DNA of 45,200 nucleotides from Folioceros fuciformis. Lineage: Eukaryota; Anthocerotophyta; Anthocerotopsida; Anthocerotales. A program made the position numbers and the translations under genes. The notes beneath the pieces were generated by a model, which made no database searches, was not told the origin of the DNA, and saw only the letters and a list, made by a program, of their open reading frames with translations. The DNA lies in contig JBNGIO010006131.1 of assembly GCA_049999805.1 (NCBI GenBank), positions 71,684-116,883 on the forward strand, given 5' to 3'. Every line of letters begins with the position of its first letter. The first letter of the stretch is position 1. This document shows, one piece after another, positions 10,146-21,269 of this stretch.

Positions 10146-12136
10146 ATAATGCACGACCTGAGCTTAGATCACCTTCACCTCGCTGTAAGACTGAGAACCT
10201 GGTTCTTTGCCGCATCTTCATTTTGGTTTGGGGATTTTGTTGCTACTGCTTCTCAGGTGGCAAGTTGGATGCTACTGTGTTCACAGCCAGACACAGCCTC
10301 TGATGTCCGATGGTTGATCACTCCTCACTGTCGTTACGACATAACTCAGCTACCAATGAGCAGAATGCAACTGGTGCAATGGTCCTGACATCATCAGCAT
10401 CCAGATTCTTGCGGACAAACTGATTATCTGGACCTGCGGTATGTCCAAAGCAGTGACGGCCGATTTCCCCTGGAGACTCTGCCAGCCAAATACGTGTAGA
10501 AGTTCTGCGTCGTGGAAAGTGGTAGCCTTGGGAGGAGCTTTGAGTGCTTGATGGATGGAGGAGCCTCCTCTGGTACATATGTTTGTCATTAAAGAGAACA
10601 GTTCTTTTAGAAAAAGTGATTGCCGATGCCTTGAATCCTCTTGAGCTCATAATCCTTTCAGCGTGTCCGGAGTTCGGTGAGGAATACAATGCGTGTGCGG
10701 TTCTGCTGTCATGAAGCAGTGATTGTGTCGCAGGAAGCCAAGCAAAGCTCACGCTCTGGTCTCTCAAATCTCTCTTGGATACAACCTGACCTCACCTGAC
10801 CTCTCAAGAATTCCTCTTCCCAGTTGTGAGACTCGAGAACCTTTAATGAAGCTTGTCGTCTGTTTCCCCTGAGGACGACTCTTATCACTTGGCGTGCATG
10901 GTCATGAAAAGTTTCATGTAACAGGTCTTTCTGCAGGTTGGGAGGAGGAAGCTTTCTTAGAGTATCACGAGACTTGTTGGTTAACATAGATGGCTCGACT
11001 TTGTTCCTGCACATTCCCACCATGGCACCGCTGGCGTGTGCATGACCCTAGCAACAACAGATCGGACACACTTCCGCATACTGAAAGAGCAAGCTGGACT
11101 GGTACAAAGTGAAGGGAAACGATGCCGGCAGGGGTGGACAAGTTTACAGGTCCTGCCTTGCTCATATGGACGTCAATGCCCTTCCTATCAAGACCAGCAC
11201 GTCCTTACGTTGCACGTCTTCCCCGTTTTGGGCCAGACACCCACACAGTTGCAATCTGCAATGCGTGAAGACCATTGATAGGAAGGGGGCCACGCCATTT
11301 ATAGTCCAAAACAAGGGAGATGCATCGAAGCAGTCAAAATTGCGGGATACTTCAGACTCGAGGTGATGCCTCTGCTGGCAAGCGGGTCACGTGCACGGAT
11401 GCAGCGTACGAAAGGCTTTCAGGCGCTGCTCCGCCTTGATCTGAACAGTCGGCATTGGCCAGCCGCGTGGCACGCGATCTGGTTCCTCACACGCCTCCAG
11501 GATTCCGCGTGGGAGCCCACACGAAAGTCTACTTTCGACGAAAGTGGTTATTGGGGACGGGTGGTGCGAGCCTGATGTACAGAGATCAGACAGGTAACAA
11601 CATGACTGCAAAAGCCGTCGCAATCGAGACTGCGAATCTGCTCCTCGCTGGGGCCCCACCCGGCAGACTTTGCAGAAAGGTGTAAACAGTATTTTATGTC
11701 AGGATCGTCTCCTTCCGTGTTCCCTTCTTGTGAGCTGAATTCTTCGACAACAAGGCAAATGCCTGTGCTCGCTGGTGTTGTCTGCTCGATCCCTGATTGC
11801 CTGCGGAACTGCGGGATTTGGGGTGGAAATTGTCGTCCTCTGCTGTTGTGCCATCTGCAGCAATGTGCGGCGGTGGGGAAGTGGCCCAGGCCATTATCTC
11901 TCTCTCCCTTGTGATCTTCCGAGCTGGGCAGGCAGATATGTGACAAGCTCCTTGTTCCGGGAATCTTGTAATGAGCGAAACTCGTGTGAGTCCTTGCTGC
12001 AGTGTGTTTGGTGCGATTCGAAGCGTTTGTTACATAGGTCTCTCGGCAGGTGGGAGTTTTGATGCTGGATTTCTTTGACGCTGTTCATGAGTAGTAGGTC
12101 TTGGTGGTCTTGCACTTTTGAAGTGGGAAAGACATC
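10146..12136. other. 2-kb region without a recognisable gene
   Basis: Short open frames occur on both strands (the longest about 150 codons, minus strand, 10318-10767), but none has family resemblance, biased composition or a coherent exon chain. The right end should include the promoter and leader of the giant GTPase/VWA gene. Confidence 0.5.
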
Positions 12137-15100
12137 ATGAGTTCGTTGCGATGTAGCCCTCCAAGAGGAGTGGCTTCCCACTACATCAACAGCAGGCTGT
12201 ACACTCTGATTCACATGGAAAGCGACAAGCAAGACTGGAGTTTCGTGGAGAAAGTGGTCCTTTGTCGTGATGAAGTTCTTCACTTCTTCCGAGACTTGAT
12301 TCCATCTACGACATCCTCAAAGATTATCAAGCTGGATCCCTCTCTTCTTCAGGGTTGTAAATTTTACTGTGTAGGCTTCTTCGGAAACAAGACTCTGTTG
12401 CTGACAGTCATACACTATCTTCAGATCAATATAGATAGTGAAACGGAATCCAAAATGGAGAAGGGACCGGGCATTTATGCTTGCACGCAGGGAAGCAAGC
12501 TTTACTTGTTCTATTGGCATCATGAAGAAGCTGAAGCAGAGGCTTCGGCCAAAAGTATCTGCTGCAACTTTGTCCGCTATCTGGTGGAACTCTGCAGCAT
12601 TGTCTATATCTGCGTTGAAGACACTGATGTGACGGACTTTCTGGGCTCTGCATCATTATCAAGTCGCTCTCGGAGACGAGCTCATTTGATGGAATTCCAC
12701 GCCCAACCAGCCGAGGCTGACGTTAGTTTACGTGAGGGCTTTACAAAATCCTTTCAGCACGAGCCATCGGCCAGTTTCTTACTGTGCGGAGGACTTCACT
12801 CAGTTGCTTTACTTATGGGCCAGGAGAAACCTTCCAACACAGTTTCTAGGAGGAAGAATGAGCAGAAGAATATGACGTTGGACGAGCTTCAGGAATTCGT
12901 CAGGACTAGCAGGAGTAAGTACAGCCTCGACTTAAGCATCTTGGAAGAGTTTGAGTTTGTGTTGTTTCTGGAATGCAACCACGACCTCCAGAAGGACTGG
13001 AAAGATGCATGGATGCAGTTGAGGAGTCTCAAAGAAACACATGAGGCCGAGAGGCAAAAGCTCCGCTCTGCAGACTCAGAGCTAGAACTGAAGAAGAAGC
13101 AAGCCGGGCTGCTCAAGATTGTCACCAGAAGTCTTGAAGAATACCTGTTGCTCATGTGCCCGTGGGAGGAAAACCACTTTAGAAATCATGATCCTGCCGA
13201 GCATGTGGCAATCCATCCCGTTTCAGAAGATGAAGTGTTTGAAACTCTGGAGAGTGAAGTTTGTAGATATTTTAACACAGGGTCTAGCACGAGTGGCAGT
13301 TGTCCGAACAAGCTGCTTTTCTATGGGTCACGTATATCCCTGGTCTGCGAGGATAGAAATGAGATACTGTGTCTAAGCAGTAAAGGGCTCGATATTGAGT
13401 CGCATGATGCTGTCCAATCCGACCCAGAAGTGTCGACTCTGTTCGTCATAGAAAATGCCAATAAAGGTTTCGAGCCTGTGCAGTACACCGAGAGGGTTGA
13501 ACTCCGTCCAATTACTTCACAGGGTGGCTCCAGTCAGGTATCCTCTCCAGCTTGCAACCTTACTCATGTGGGAGAGCAAACTAGGCACGTTTGGAAACCC
13601 AGGGAATAAGCATGCAGCTCTTTGAAAGCGTGCTTGAGCATAGAGAGATTGTACATGATATGGAGTTGGGAGGTTCCCTATACGATGGCATGTTAACTGA
13701 AAACGCGTTGGTCTGTGGCAGGTGTATGCAGTTAGATTTTCCCCGTTTGACAGTAATATCAGAGGAGGTCTTGTCCACGCAGGTCTGCCAGTGGGTATTG
13801 ATCAGTTTCCGGGTCTTCGCTTCACTGTAAACGGAAATGCAACCTCTCACGAATCTCGCATGAAGCTTTGGCTGCAGCCATGTCTGGATGTGTCAACCCT
13901 GAAGCTACAGGAGAGGGCAGAATTTGCGAGTAGTATGCTAGACTCTGAAGGCAGTTATGGGATTAACATTGGAAATCCTCCTGTGTTCGTAAATCATGTG
14001 TTTGATGGACTTTTCACTCCACGGACCAGCTTGCCGCGGGTGAGGGCGATGAAGCCGGAAGTTGTGGAGGTTTTCTCTCAGAGATATAAGGCTGCCCGAG
14101 AAGGCTTTTTGGGACGAATTGAGGACCTGATTCACAAAGAAATTGGACACGCCTTACGGGGCAATGTTGAGTTTGAGATGAGTCAGGCCACCGAACATTT
14201 TGAGCAGTCTTGTAGGCTGAAGGAAACAGAACTACTAGACAAACTCAAAGGCACTTTGGGTAAGAATGTGTGTGCTGGCAGCTCGCGACAAACATTGCAA
14301 CTCCAGAGATGCTTTCTGCAAAGTCACGAGACGCAACAGGATATTTTTGGGCTGTTTAATAGGCCATGGGACAGCCAGCGGCTAGTCAGCGTTAAGTACG
14401 ACTATCCTGTGATGAATCGGGATACCATTTCTTGGAGCAGTTTGGAACTGAGACCAATGAGGGCAGCCTTGGGAAAGCTGTCAAGTCAGGCGGATCATTT
14501 GGTCGTTCCACAGCTCCACACATATCACCAACCCTGTATGGAGCTGGATAAGGATGTCGAAGAGCTGTCGAAGGCATTCCTCCTTGAAAGTCAACAGGTG
14601 TTGGCTTTCGTTGTTTGTCATGAGGACGGCAAGAAGTATGTCGAAATTAGGATATACAAGGATCTTGGCAGCCACTTCGGAACTGAACGAAAGTGCCTTA
14701 TGCATTTAAGAAAAGGATTTGATCTCTTGTCCTTCAATGAAGAGAGACGGCTTGTGGCATGTTATGACCAAGGTGATGGAATCATCCGGGTGGCTGAATT
14801 TGATGAGCGATTCCGTCGACTGCAGTGGAGCCCTGACGAAATTCACGTGGTCAAGGCTCTAGGTAAAGAAATGTGGTTCGAGCAACGTTTTCTTAGATTT
14901 ATGGAGTTTGTTCCTGGCAAGCCGGGAAAGGACCATGGCATGGTGGTCGCCGATTCTGAACATAATCTTTGGGTACTGGAAGATGGCAAGTGCAAGGAAG
15001 GAAAACACATACAACTGCCTCTCCCAATTTACCCTGATGCCACCTGTCTTACACCTGATGGGTCATGCCTGTTGGTGCTCGCAACAGACCACGGAAATAG

Positions 15101-18100
15101 CAACATTGTTGTGCACGTGTATCGGTTGGAAGCTGACAGAGTGTCTGCAATTAAGAGCATTGCCCTGGCTGGTACGAAGGTAAGCAAGCTAGAAGGTGTT
15201 AGGGCGCAAACGGTTTTCTTTGGATCACAGCTGCAGCTTATTCTTCATGATAGTAGTGATCCAGGGACCGTGTTTTCGGCTGTTGTGACTGTGCCACGAA
15301 CGTCGTGGCGGACAAGGCAGGGCACCGGGGTCAGTAGAGACAGCGAGAGACGGAGATACTCACCCTTAGCTTATCTGCCGCTCACTTTCGACAAATATGC
15401 AGTAACAAGCCCCCTTGTTCGTCGCAAGAAGGTAGTGAAGTTGACTGTTTTGCATAATGGCGGATTGGCTGAAGACACAGTAGGCAGAGCCATTGAGCAT
15501 ATTGAGCAACTGATACGAAACCTGGTGAACTCCAGGGTTAAAAGCGTGGCTGACTGGACTATTTCCTACTCCTCATGCGATCTGGAGCAGTTTCAGCTCT
15601 CTGGAGAGGACACACATGAATCTTATTTTGTTCATGTGAGTAAGTGGATCCAGGATCTCGTGTGTTTGGTGCCAATTCAGATTGCTCGAGCTGAGTGCAA
15701 TGGCTTGACACCATGCTCTGATGGGCTGAGACAAGTCTCCGTGGAATCTGAGAGCTTTAATGTGTCGGCACTAGTCAAGACCATGAGGTTTGGCTTGTAC
15801 GACGATTTAATCGAAAACTGGAAGGGTAGGGTGACGGTGGTATCATCAATAGGGAAGCAGAGCAGCGGCAAGTCCTACCTACTCAACCATCTATTCGGGT
15901 CGCTCTTTGATGTGGCTGCTGTCCGTTGTACTGATGGTATCTGGCTGTCTTCTCGGCAAGGAGATGATGGATGCCTATACATTTTGTTGGACTTTGAGGG
16001 TCTTGGAAGCCCTGAACGGAGTACACAGGAGGACACTCTGCTGTCACTGTTGAGTGCTGCGGTTAGCGACATCACCATCTACAATAAGAAGGCATGTCTA
16101 AGAATTTTGAATGCTCTGTACTTGGTCATGACTGTGTTCATTTGTGCTTGTGTCCAGTTTAACCCGAGAGTGAGAAAGAGTGAATGTGTGGTCTGGCTGG
16201 CATTTCCCTGTTATCTAAGCATCATTGTGGAATGCAGGATCCCAGCTTCGATAAAGAGATGGAGTGGATCCTTCATAAGATGCAGAACGCAGTGACTTTG
16301 GTTCAGGATGACCATCAACTCTTCAAGGGGAAGCTCTGCATAGTTCTAAAGGATGTCTCTATTGTGAACGATGATGAAGTCTGTGGTGAATTCATGGACA
16401 AACTTGGACAGTGCTGTACCCAGAAGGGCAGTCCATTTTTATCTAAATTGTATGACTCTGGGGTGGTAGTTGTTTCGACGGAAGTTTTTTTGCAGCCGTC
16501 CTTTTTTGGTAGCATCGATTGTGTTGCAAATAATTTACGAGGATTGAGCCCAAGGTATAAGGATGGAGCCAACTTTCTCAGAGACTTGAAGCTCTTCGTA
16601 GCACAGGTATCAACCAAAGACTGGGGCCCTATAGCATCAAAGCGGAAGGCGCTGCGTCTGGGCATCCTGCGTAAGCATCTAGAGCAGGCTGTCAACCTGG
16701 GCTTTGCAAACAATAGTGTATTGGCAAATTTGGATACCAGGGAAGAGATTGTGGACAACTCGGTGAAACTGAACTTTTCTGGCACAGAGTTTGTGTTCCC
16801 TTTGGAGGATACAGGGCTCAAGCTTCTGTCAACCTCGAAAGATTTCACAGGTGTTCTTCCACCACTTCGGGATGCATTTAGAAACCACGTTGATTGTGGT
16901 GACTTCGATGTGGACACGTTGTTCTCAGCATTTGAGAGGTTCTTGGAACTTTTGGTGACTCGAAGGAAAATTCGCGTGCTTCAGTGGCTGAAAGTCAACA
17001 CGAGGGAATTCGAAGGGGACAGTGACGTTCAGAGGCTAAAAATGGAAGCTAGTGCTATGCTTGTGTTTATTGAAGTTGGCCTGGTACTCTGTGGAGCAAA
17101 ATGTGAGCGTTGTTTCTTGAAATGCATTATGCGAAGATCACACGCAGCCAGTCACTCTTGTCAAGGAAGCCATAAATGCTTAAAGAGATGTACATATTGT
17201 GGAGCAGATGGGGTTGCGGTCACTGATATTCGGGGTTGCAGCGATGTGGCAGGGCACACAGGCTCCCATGACTGTAACACAAAGCAGCATGAGTGTAGGC
17301 ATCCTTGTGTGTTTGATGGCCGCACACTTGGCTGCAACAGCAAATGTGTAGCGAAGCCAGGGCACAGTGGTGAGCACAGGTGTAACTCCGTGCGCCATCT
17401 CTGTCGGGAACCATGTTCACTGACATCTTGTAGGAACTCCTGTTCCTTTTCGATGGAAGGCCACCCGCCCCAAGAAAGTGTGGAGCATAAGCATGCTTGT
17501 GATGACAAGAGATGCTTGGAAAGCTGTGCTGTTTCAGGCTGCAATTTCAGGTGTATATACGATCACTTCCATTCTCTGCAACCAGATGCAAATCACCTTT
17601 GTGGGAACGAACATCCATGCCCAGAGCTTTGTGAAATGCCAGGCAACTGTGACGTGGAGACAGAGAGGGCGAGAGTGAGGGATGATGGTACCTTTCACGG
17701 TTTGCGATCAGAATTTCAGTATGAAACTGTTTCGCAGCAACATGGGATTAGAAAGAAGTGTGCCATGATAATTCCAGCATTCCAGAGATTTCACGAGGGA
17801 TCACATTGCCACTCAAATCTCTCGGTTGTGCACTTATGTGACGCTAAATGTGGCTCCTGCGGCTACTTCTGCACATTGCAAATGGGGCACCAAGGACTTC
17901 ATGACACTCTACATGGCAACATGCGAGAAATGAGCTTCGTTGCGGAGGTTGAGGATATCGATGTAATGGACAGGAAGTATTCTTGGGGCGAATCAGGCGT
18001 GGCAGAAATATGCAGCATGTACTGCCGAAAACAAGGCCGTGGTCATATACACTTGATTCCATGTGGACAAACTCGTGGTGTATGTGCAGCTCGACTCTTT

Positions 18101-19162
18101 GATGGAGCAAGACATGAAACAAGGAGTTACGGCCCAAATTTTGATGTTCCCAAGGACGAGCTTACACATGCTGCCTTTTTTGAGCAGATGGGTTTCAAGG
18201 ATCCTTACTCTCCAAGGGAGCAACAATACTTTGCTGGCTGTAACCACTATTGCCGGTCATCAGAAGATCACGACAGTGACAGCTCCTTTTCTGGAGAGTT
18301 TGATTCTCAGCTATTCCTTAGGCATCCCAGAGGCCGCAGATCCTATTGCATACTCAGACAGTGGCACGACCGGGTGGACATGTCTGATCCCACGGGATAT
18401 GTGAGCGCCGATGGCCACCACTTTGGCTGTCAGCATGAGCTAACGTACCACAATCATCTGATATTTGTCATAGACAGGTCCCGCTCCATGGCAAAGCAAG
18501 ATATCAGGCCAGAGTATGAGCGTTTTGCCCAACATCATAACAACCGACTAGGCTGTGTCTTCGAGGCTCTGGTGAGGTTTCTAGCTGACCGGGCTCAGGA
18601 GGCGGGGGCTACCACCAGCCATAACACAGAGCATTACATCTCAGTCATTCTGTTCTCGCTGAAGATCAAGCTTCTCGAATTTCACGAGCACCTCAATCAA
18701 AAACTCTGGCGGAAGTTGCAGAGCGAATTATTAAGACAGCATCCAGAAACTGGGACAAACTTCGAGAGCGCGGTGAAAGCTGTAGAGAGAGTGATCGACA
18801 AGGTGGAGGCAAAGCTGAACAGGGAGAGTACTACAGTCATCTTTCTCAGTGATGGTCGTAGTGAAGAAGGTGGAGATCCCGTCAACGCTGTGAAGAAACT
18901 GAAGCATGACGTTCCTACACTGAGCTTCCACACCGTTAGCTTTGGGACATCAGATGTTGGGCTTCTGAAACGGATGGCCGAAGCTGGCGGTGGAGTACAC
19001 AGGGCCAGCCTGTCAAATGTTGAGTTGGAGGACAATTTCCAAGACATCCAGGAAAGTGCCCGGGATCAGTTCAGCGCCCTTATGAGCACATCCTCTAACG
19101 TCGTGAAAGCAGATGGCAGCCGGGACCTCCTGACCAAAAAGGGTGAAAGCAACGTTGCCTAG
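12137..19162 (+). CDS. Giant VLIG-like GTPase with Cys/His-rich array and C-terminal VWA domain, about 2231 aa
   Basis: Model: exons 12137-13537, 13722-16091 and 16238-19162. Intron 1 is GT-AG (184 nt); intron 2 is best read as GC-AG (146 nt). Domain order: residues 1-280 unrecognised; a charged coiled-coil stretch at about 283-330; about 468-740 unrecognised and partly helical; a propeller-like run of short beta repeats at about 740-1000; a GTPase domain from about 1165, with P-loop GKQSSGKS at 1178-1185 and Walker B/G3 DFEG at 1224-1227, resembling very large inducible GTPases (VLIG/GVIN); a Cys/His-rich array at about 1546-1866; and a VWA domain at about 1995-2215 with MIDAS residues DRSRS (2003-2007), Thr2097 and Asp2129 of SDG. 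No signal peptide or membrane span is seen, so a cytosolic place is likely. VLIGs are interferon-induced in vertebrates; a defence role here would be inference. Start choice: first ATG of the open frame. Confidence 0.85.
16092..16237 (+). other. Probable GC-AG intron inside the GTPase domain
   Basis: The upstream frame reads ITIYNKK up to 16091 and the next homologous segment starts DPSFDKEMEW at 16238, in a different frame. An AAG|GCATGT donor at 16092 with the TGCAG acceptor at 16236-16237 joins them in phase 0 with no insertion. An alternative GT donor at 16170 (AGA|GTGAGA) also keeps phase but adds 26 mostly hydrophobic residues and leaves a 68-nt intron. Confidence 0.55.
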
Positions 19163-19772
19163 ATTGAGTGGAACAGCAGCAACTGTAGCTCGATCCTGGC
19201 TGGGTAAGAGCATGACTGTACTGAAGCTACCCAACTTGTATGCCACCGACGACAGGTGGTGCACGTAATTCGTGTTAAGTTTGATGCCTCGAACAAGAAC
19301 GCTTGTCGATCTAGAAGCTTGATTTGAAATTGTATCCCCACCAGGTTTCCAAGGTACAGTACCGCATGTACTGTCGTTTAACCCTTCCTTGGTGCCCAGC
19401 CCCAACCGCGGCCGACTGATCATGTCACAACAGCGCAACGGGCTCAGATCACCCTCGTCCGCGATCTAACCCCAGTCCATCTGCGCCTTCTCCGCTGCTG
19501 CTCGTGGACAAGGCTCGGAGGTTGCAACTTCCAGCCAGCTGACGAGTCTTCCATTCAGCCAAGAATTGGAACAACTTGCAGTCAAGTTGTGGCCGGAGGT
19601 TCCAGGACGGAAATTAGGTCGAGGTTCATCCACTAGTTTTGTGTTAACGGGACCCGGGTGGTTTAACCGGCTATGCGACCGGGGTTAACATATCCAAACC
19701 GGCTGTCTCGACCTTACGACGTCCACTGGACCAAAGTTTCAACCCGATCACCTTCAGTCCAGGCGGGGAACC
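19163..19772. other. 3' end of the giant gene and promoter of plastid bL27
   Basis: No gene. In the right half, GTTAAC/GTTTAACC-type motifs occur at about 19641-19647, 19660-19668 and 19682-19689, near two AACCGGCT repeats (about 19665 and 19697). GGTTAA is the core of GT-1 light-response elements, which would suit a gene for a plastid protein, but this is only suggestive. Confidence 0.35.
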
Positions 19773-20730
19773 ATGGCTATGGCTGCTGCAAGCCTCTCGC
19801 TGAGCAGCGCCTTGAGCGGCCTCTCTCTCGGCCACAGTTCCAGCAGTTTTTACGTTGGGGGAGAGGCGCGCCTGGCGCAGCAGGCTCAACCAGCCTCTGC
19901 CGCTGCAAGGCTGCCGGGGCTCGTGATAGAGGCTGCGCACAAGAAGGGATCCGGTAGTACCAAGAATGGCAGAGATTCGAACCCCAAGTTTCTCGGTGTG
20001 AAGATCTACGGTGACCAGCCTGCGCAGCCCGGTGCAATCATTGTGAGGCAGCGAGGAACGAAGGTGAGCGTGCGGAACTGTTCTTTCTACGCAACCTCGT
20101 CAGAGATCGTGAAGAAAATGCGTGAGGCATTCGCAGTGCACTCTCTTCGGTAGAGTGTTCAGCCATGTCGATTGTCGTTTCGGGTTGAGAGCGTTTGAGC
20201 CATTCGGTCCGGGCTGTGGTCTGTGGTGCGCCAGGTTTTGACGGTGCTTTTTCTGGACAATGCAGTTTCACCCTGGGAATAATGTTGGCATGGGGAGGGA
20301 TTATACCATCTTCTCCAAAATCGATGGCCTTGTAAAATTCGAGAAATTTGGTCCTGATAGGAAGAAGGTGGGGCTGAATTCTCTTATTCGTTTTGTTAAT
20401 ATTCTGCTACTCATACGCTAATCCAGCTGTTTGTTCCAGTTCTTGTAAGGTCGCTGCTACAAAGTTCTACTTTGTTCAGTTTTATTCTGTAATCCACAGG
20501 CCCTGATTCTGAGTGTGTTTGAACAGATTAGTGTGTACCCAATTACAGAGGAGGTTGTTGTGAACCCCAATAGCTGCAAGGCAAGGAAGCGCGAATGGTT
20601 TCGGAAGCTGAGGGAGAGGAAGAGGGCAAGGTTGGAAAGGGAAGAGGAGTCTGGGTACGGAATTCCTGAAGGATTGGCTCTTGCCGCTGCCGAGCCTGAA
20701 GACTTATCGGAATCAAGTGTTGTCTGTTAA
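19773..20730 (+). CDS. RPL27: Plastid 50S ribosomal protein bL27c, nucleus-encoded, three exons
   Basis: Exons 19773-20063, 20266-20367 and 20527-20730 (GT-AG introns of 202 and 159 nt) give 198 aa. Residues 1-54 are Ser/Ala/Leu-rich and act as a plastid transit peptide. The mature protein begins near [16 protein letters not shown] (54-69), the conserved bL27 N-terminus that reaches toward the peptidyl-transferase centre, followed by [12 protein letters not shown] and, across the first junction, [16 protein letters not shown]. Exon 3 opens ISVYP and contains the basic [17 protein letters not shown] segment of plastid bL27, then an acidic tail. The GRDS-type motif separates it from mitochondrial forms less clearly than the transit peptide and tail do, but plastid identity is well supported. 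Confidence 0.95.
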
Positions 20731-21269
20731 ATAGTTTTGCCACTGTGTAATGGACGACATCTTTTTCTATCTTGCGATGTCGTGCACTGTTGTCATCATT
20801 TTTTCTGTTTGTGGTGGAGATGGTAGTGGGAAGTATGGCGGTGCAGGAGTTGTCATGTACATTGTACTTGTCGCGTAAGCACAGTTGTGACCACCAGGGT
20901 CAATGATTCATCGTGTCATTTGTATAGGGGTCGTGTCTGCTGTGTTCGTCGCAGACCTTCCGCTGTGATTGCGAAGGTTAATGTTTCATCGTAACATTCA
21001 CTTCAGTTTATGTAGCAAAAATATGTTCTTTTCGAGCAAGTAGTAGAAGAGTGTATCAACTCCACTTCAAGCATGTTGTATGCAATTTATTTTGACAAAA
21101 GATAAGCCGACACATTTACAATTCACATTCTTGCTTCACGAGTGGAAGACAAAAGTTGACAATACACTTTTCTTGATTCCAAATCGTCCACTCCTGCCTT
21201 CACCTTGTTGATGGACTAGCAGACAATATGGTACAGATTTTGCCGAGGCAGATGTCGCTGGATGGTTTT
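20731..21269. other. Convergent 3' UTR region between bL27c and the DUF760 gene
   Basis: The two genes converge here. There is no coding signal. A minus-strand AATAAA (plus-strand TTTATT) is at 21086-21091. Confidence 0.6.
21086..21091 (-). terminator. AATAAA polyadenylation signal of the DUF760 gene
   Basis: TTTATT on the plus strand reads AATAAA on the minus strand, about 180 bases after the stop codon of the minus-strand gene. The distance is normal for a plant 3' UTR. Confidence 0.45.

Noticed and set aside
10318-11023. Two minus-strand open frames of 149 and 104 codons
   Set aside because: No start context, domain or exon chain found; overlapping frames on both strands are similar in length. 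Kept as unassigned DNA.
19972-19984. GATTCGAACCCC, tRNA B-box-like
   Set aside because: It lies inside the bL27c coding sequence (RDSNP codons) and no cloverleaf can be drawn around it.
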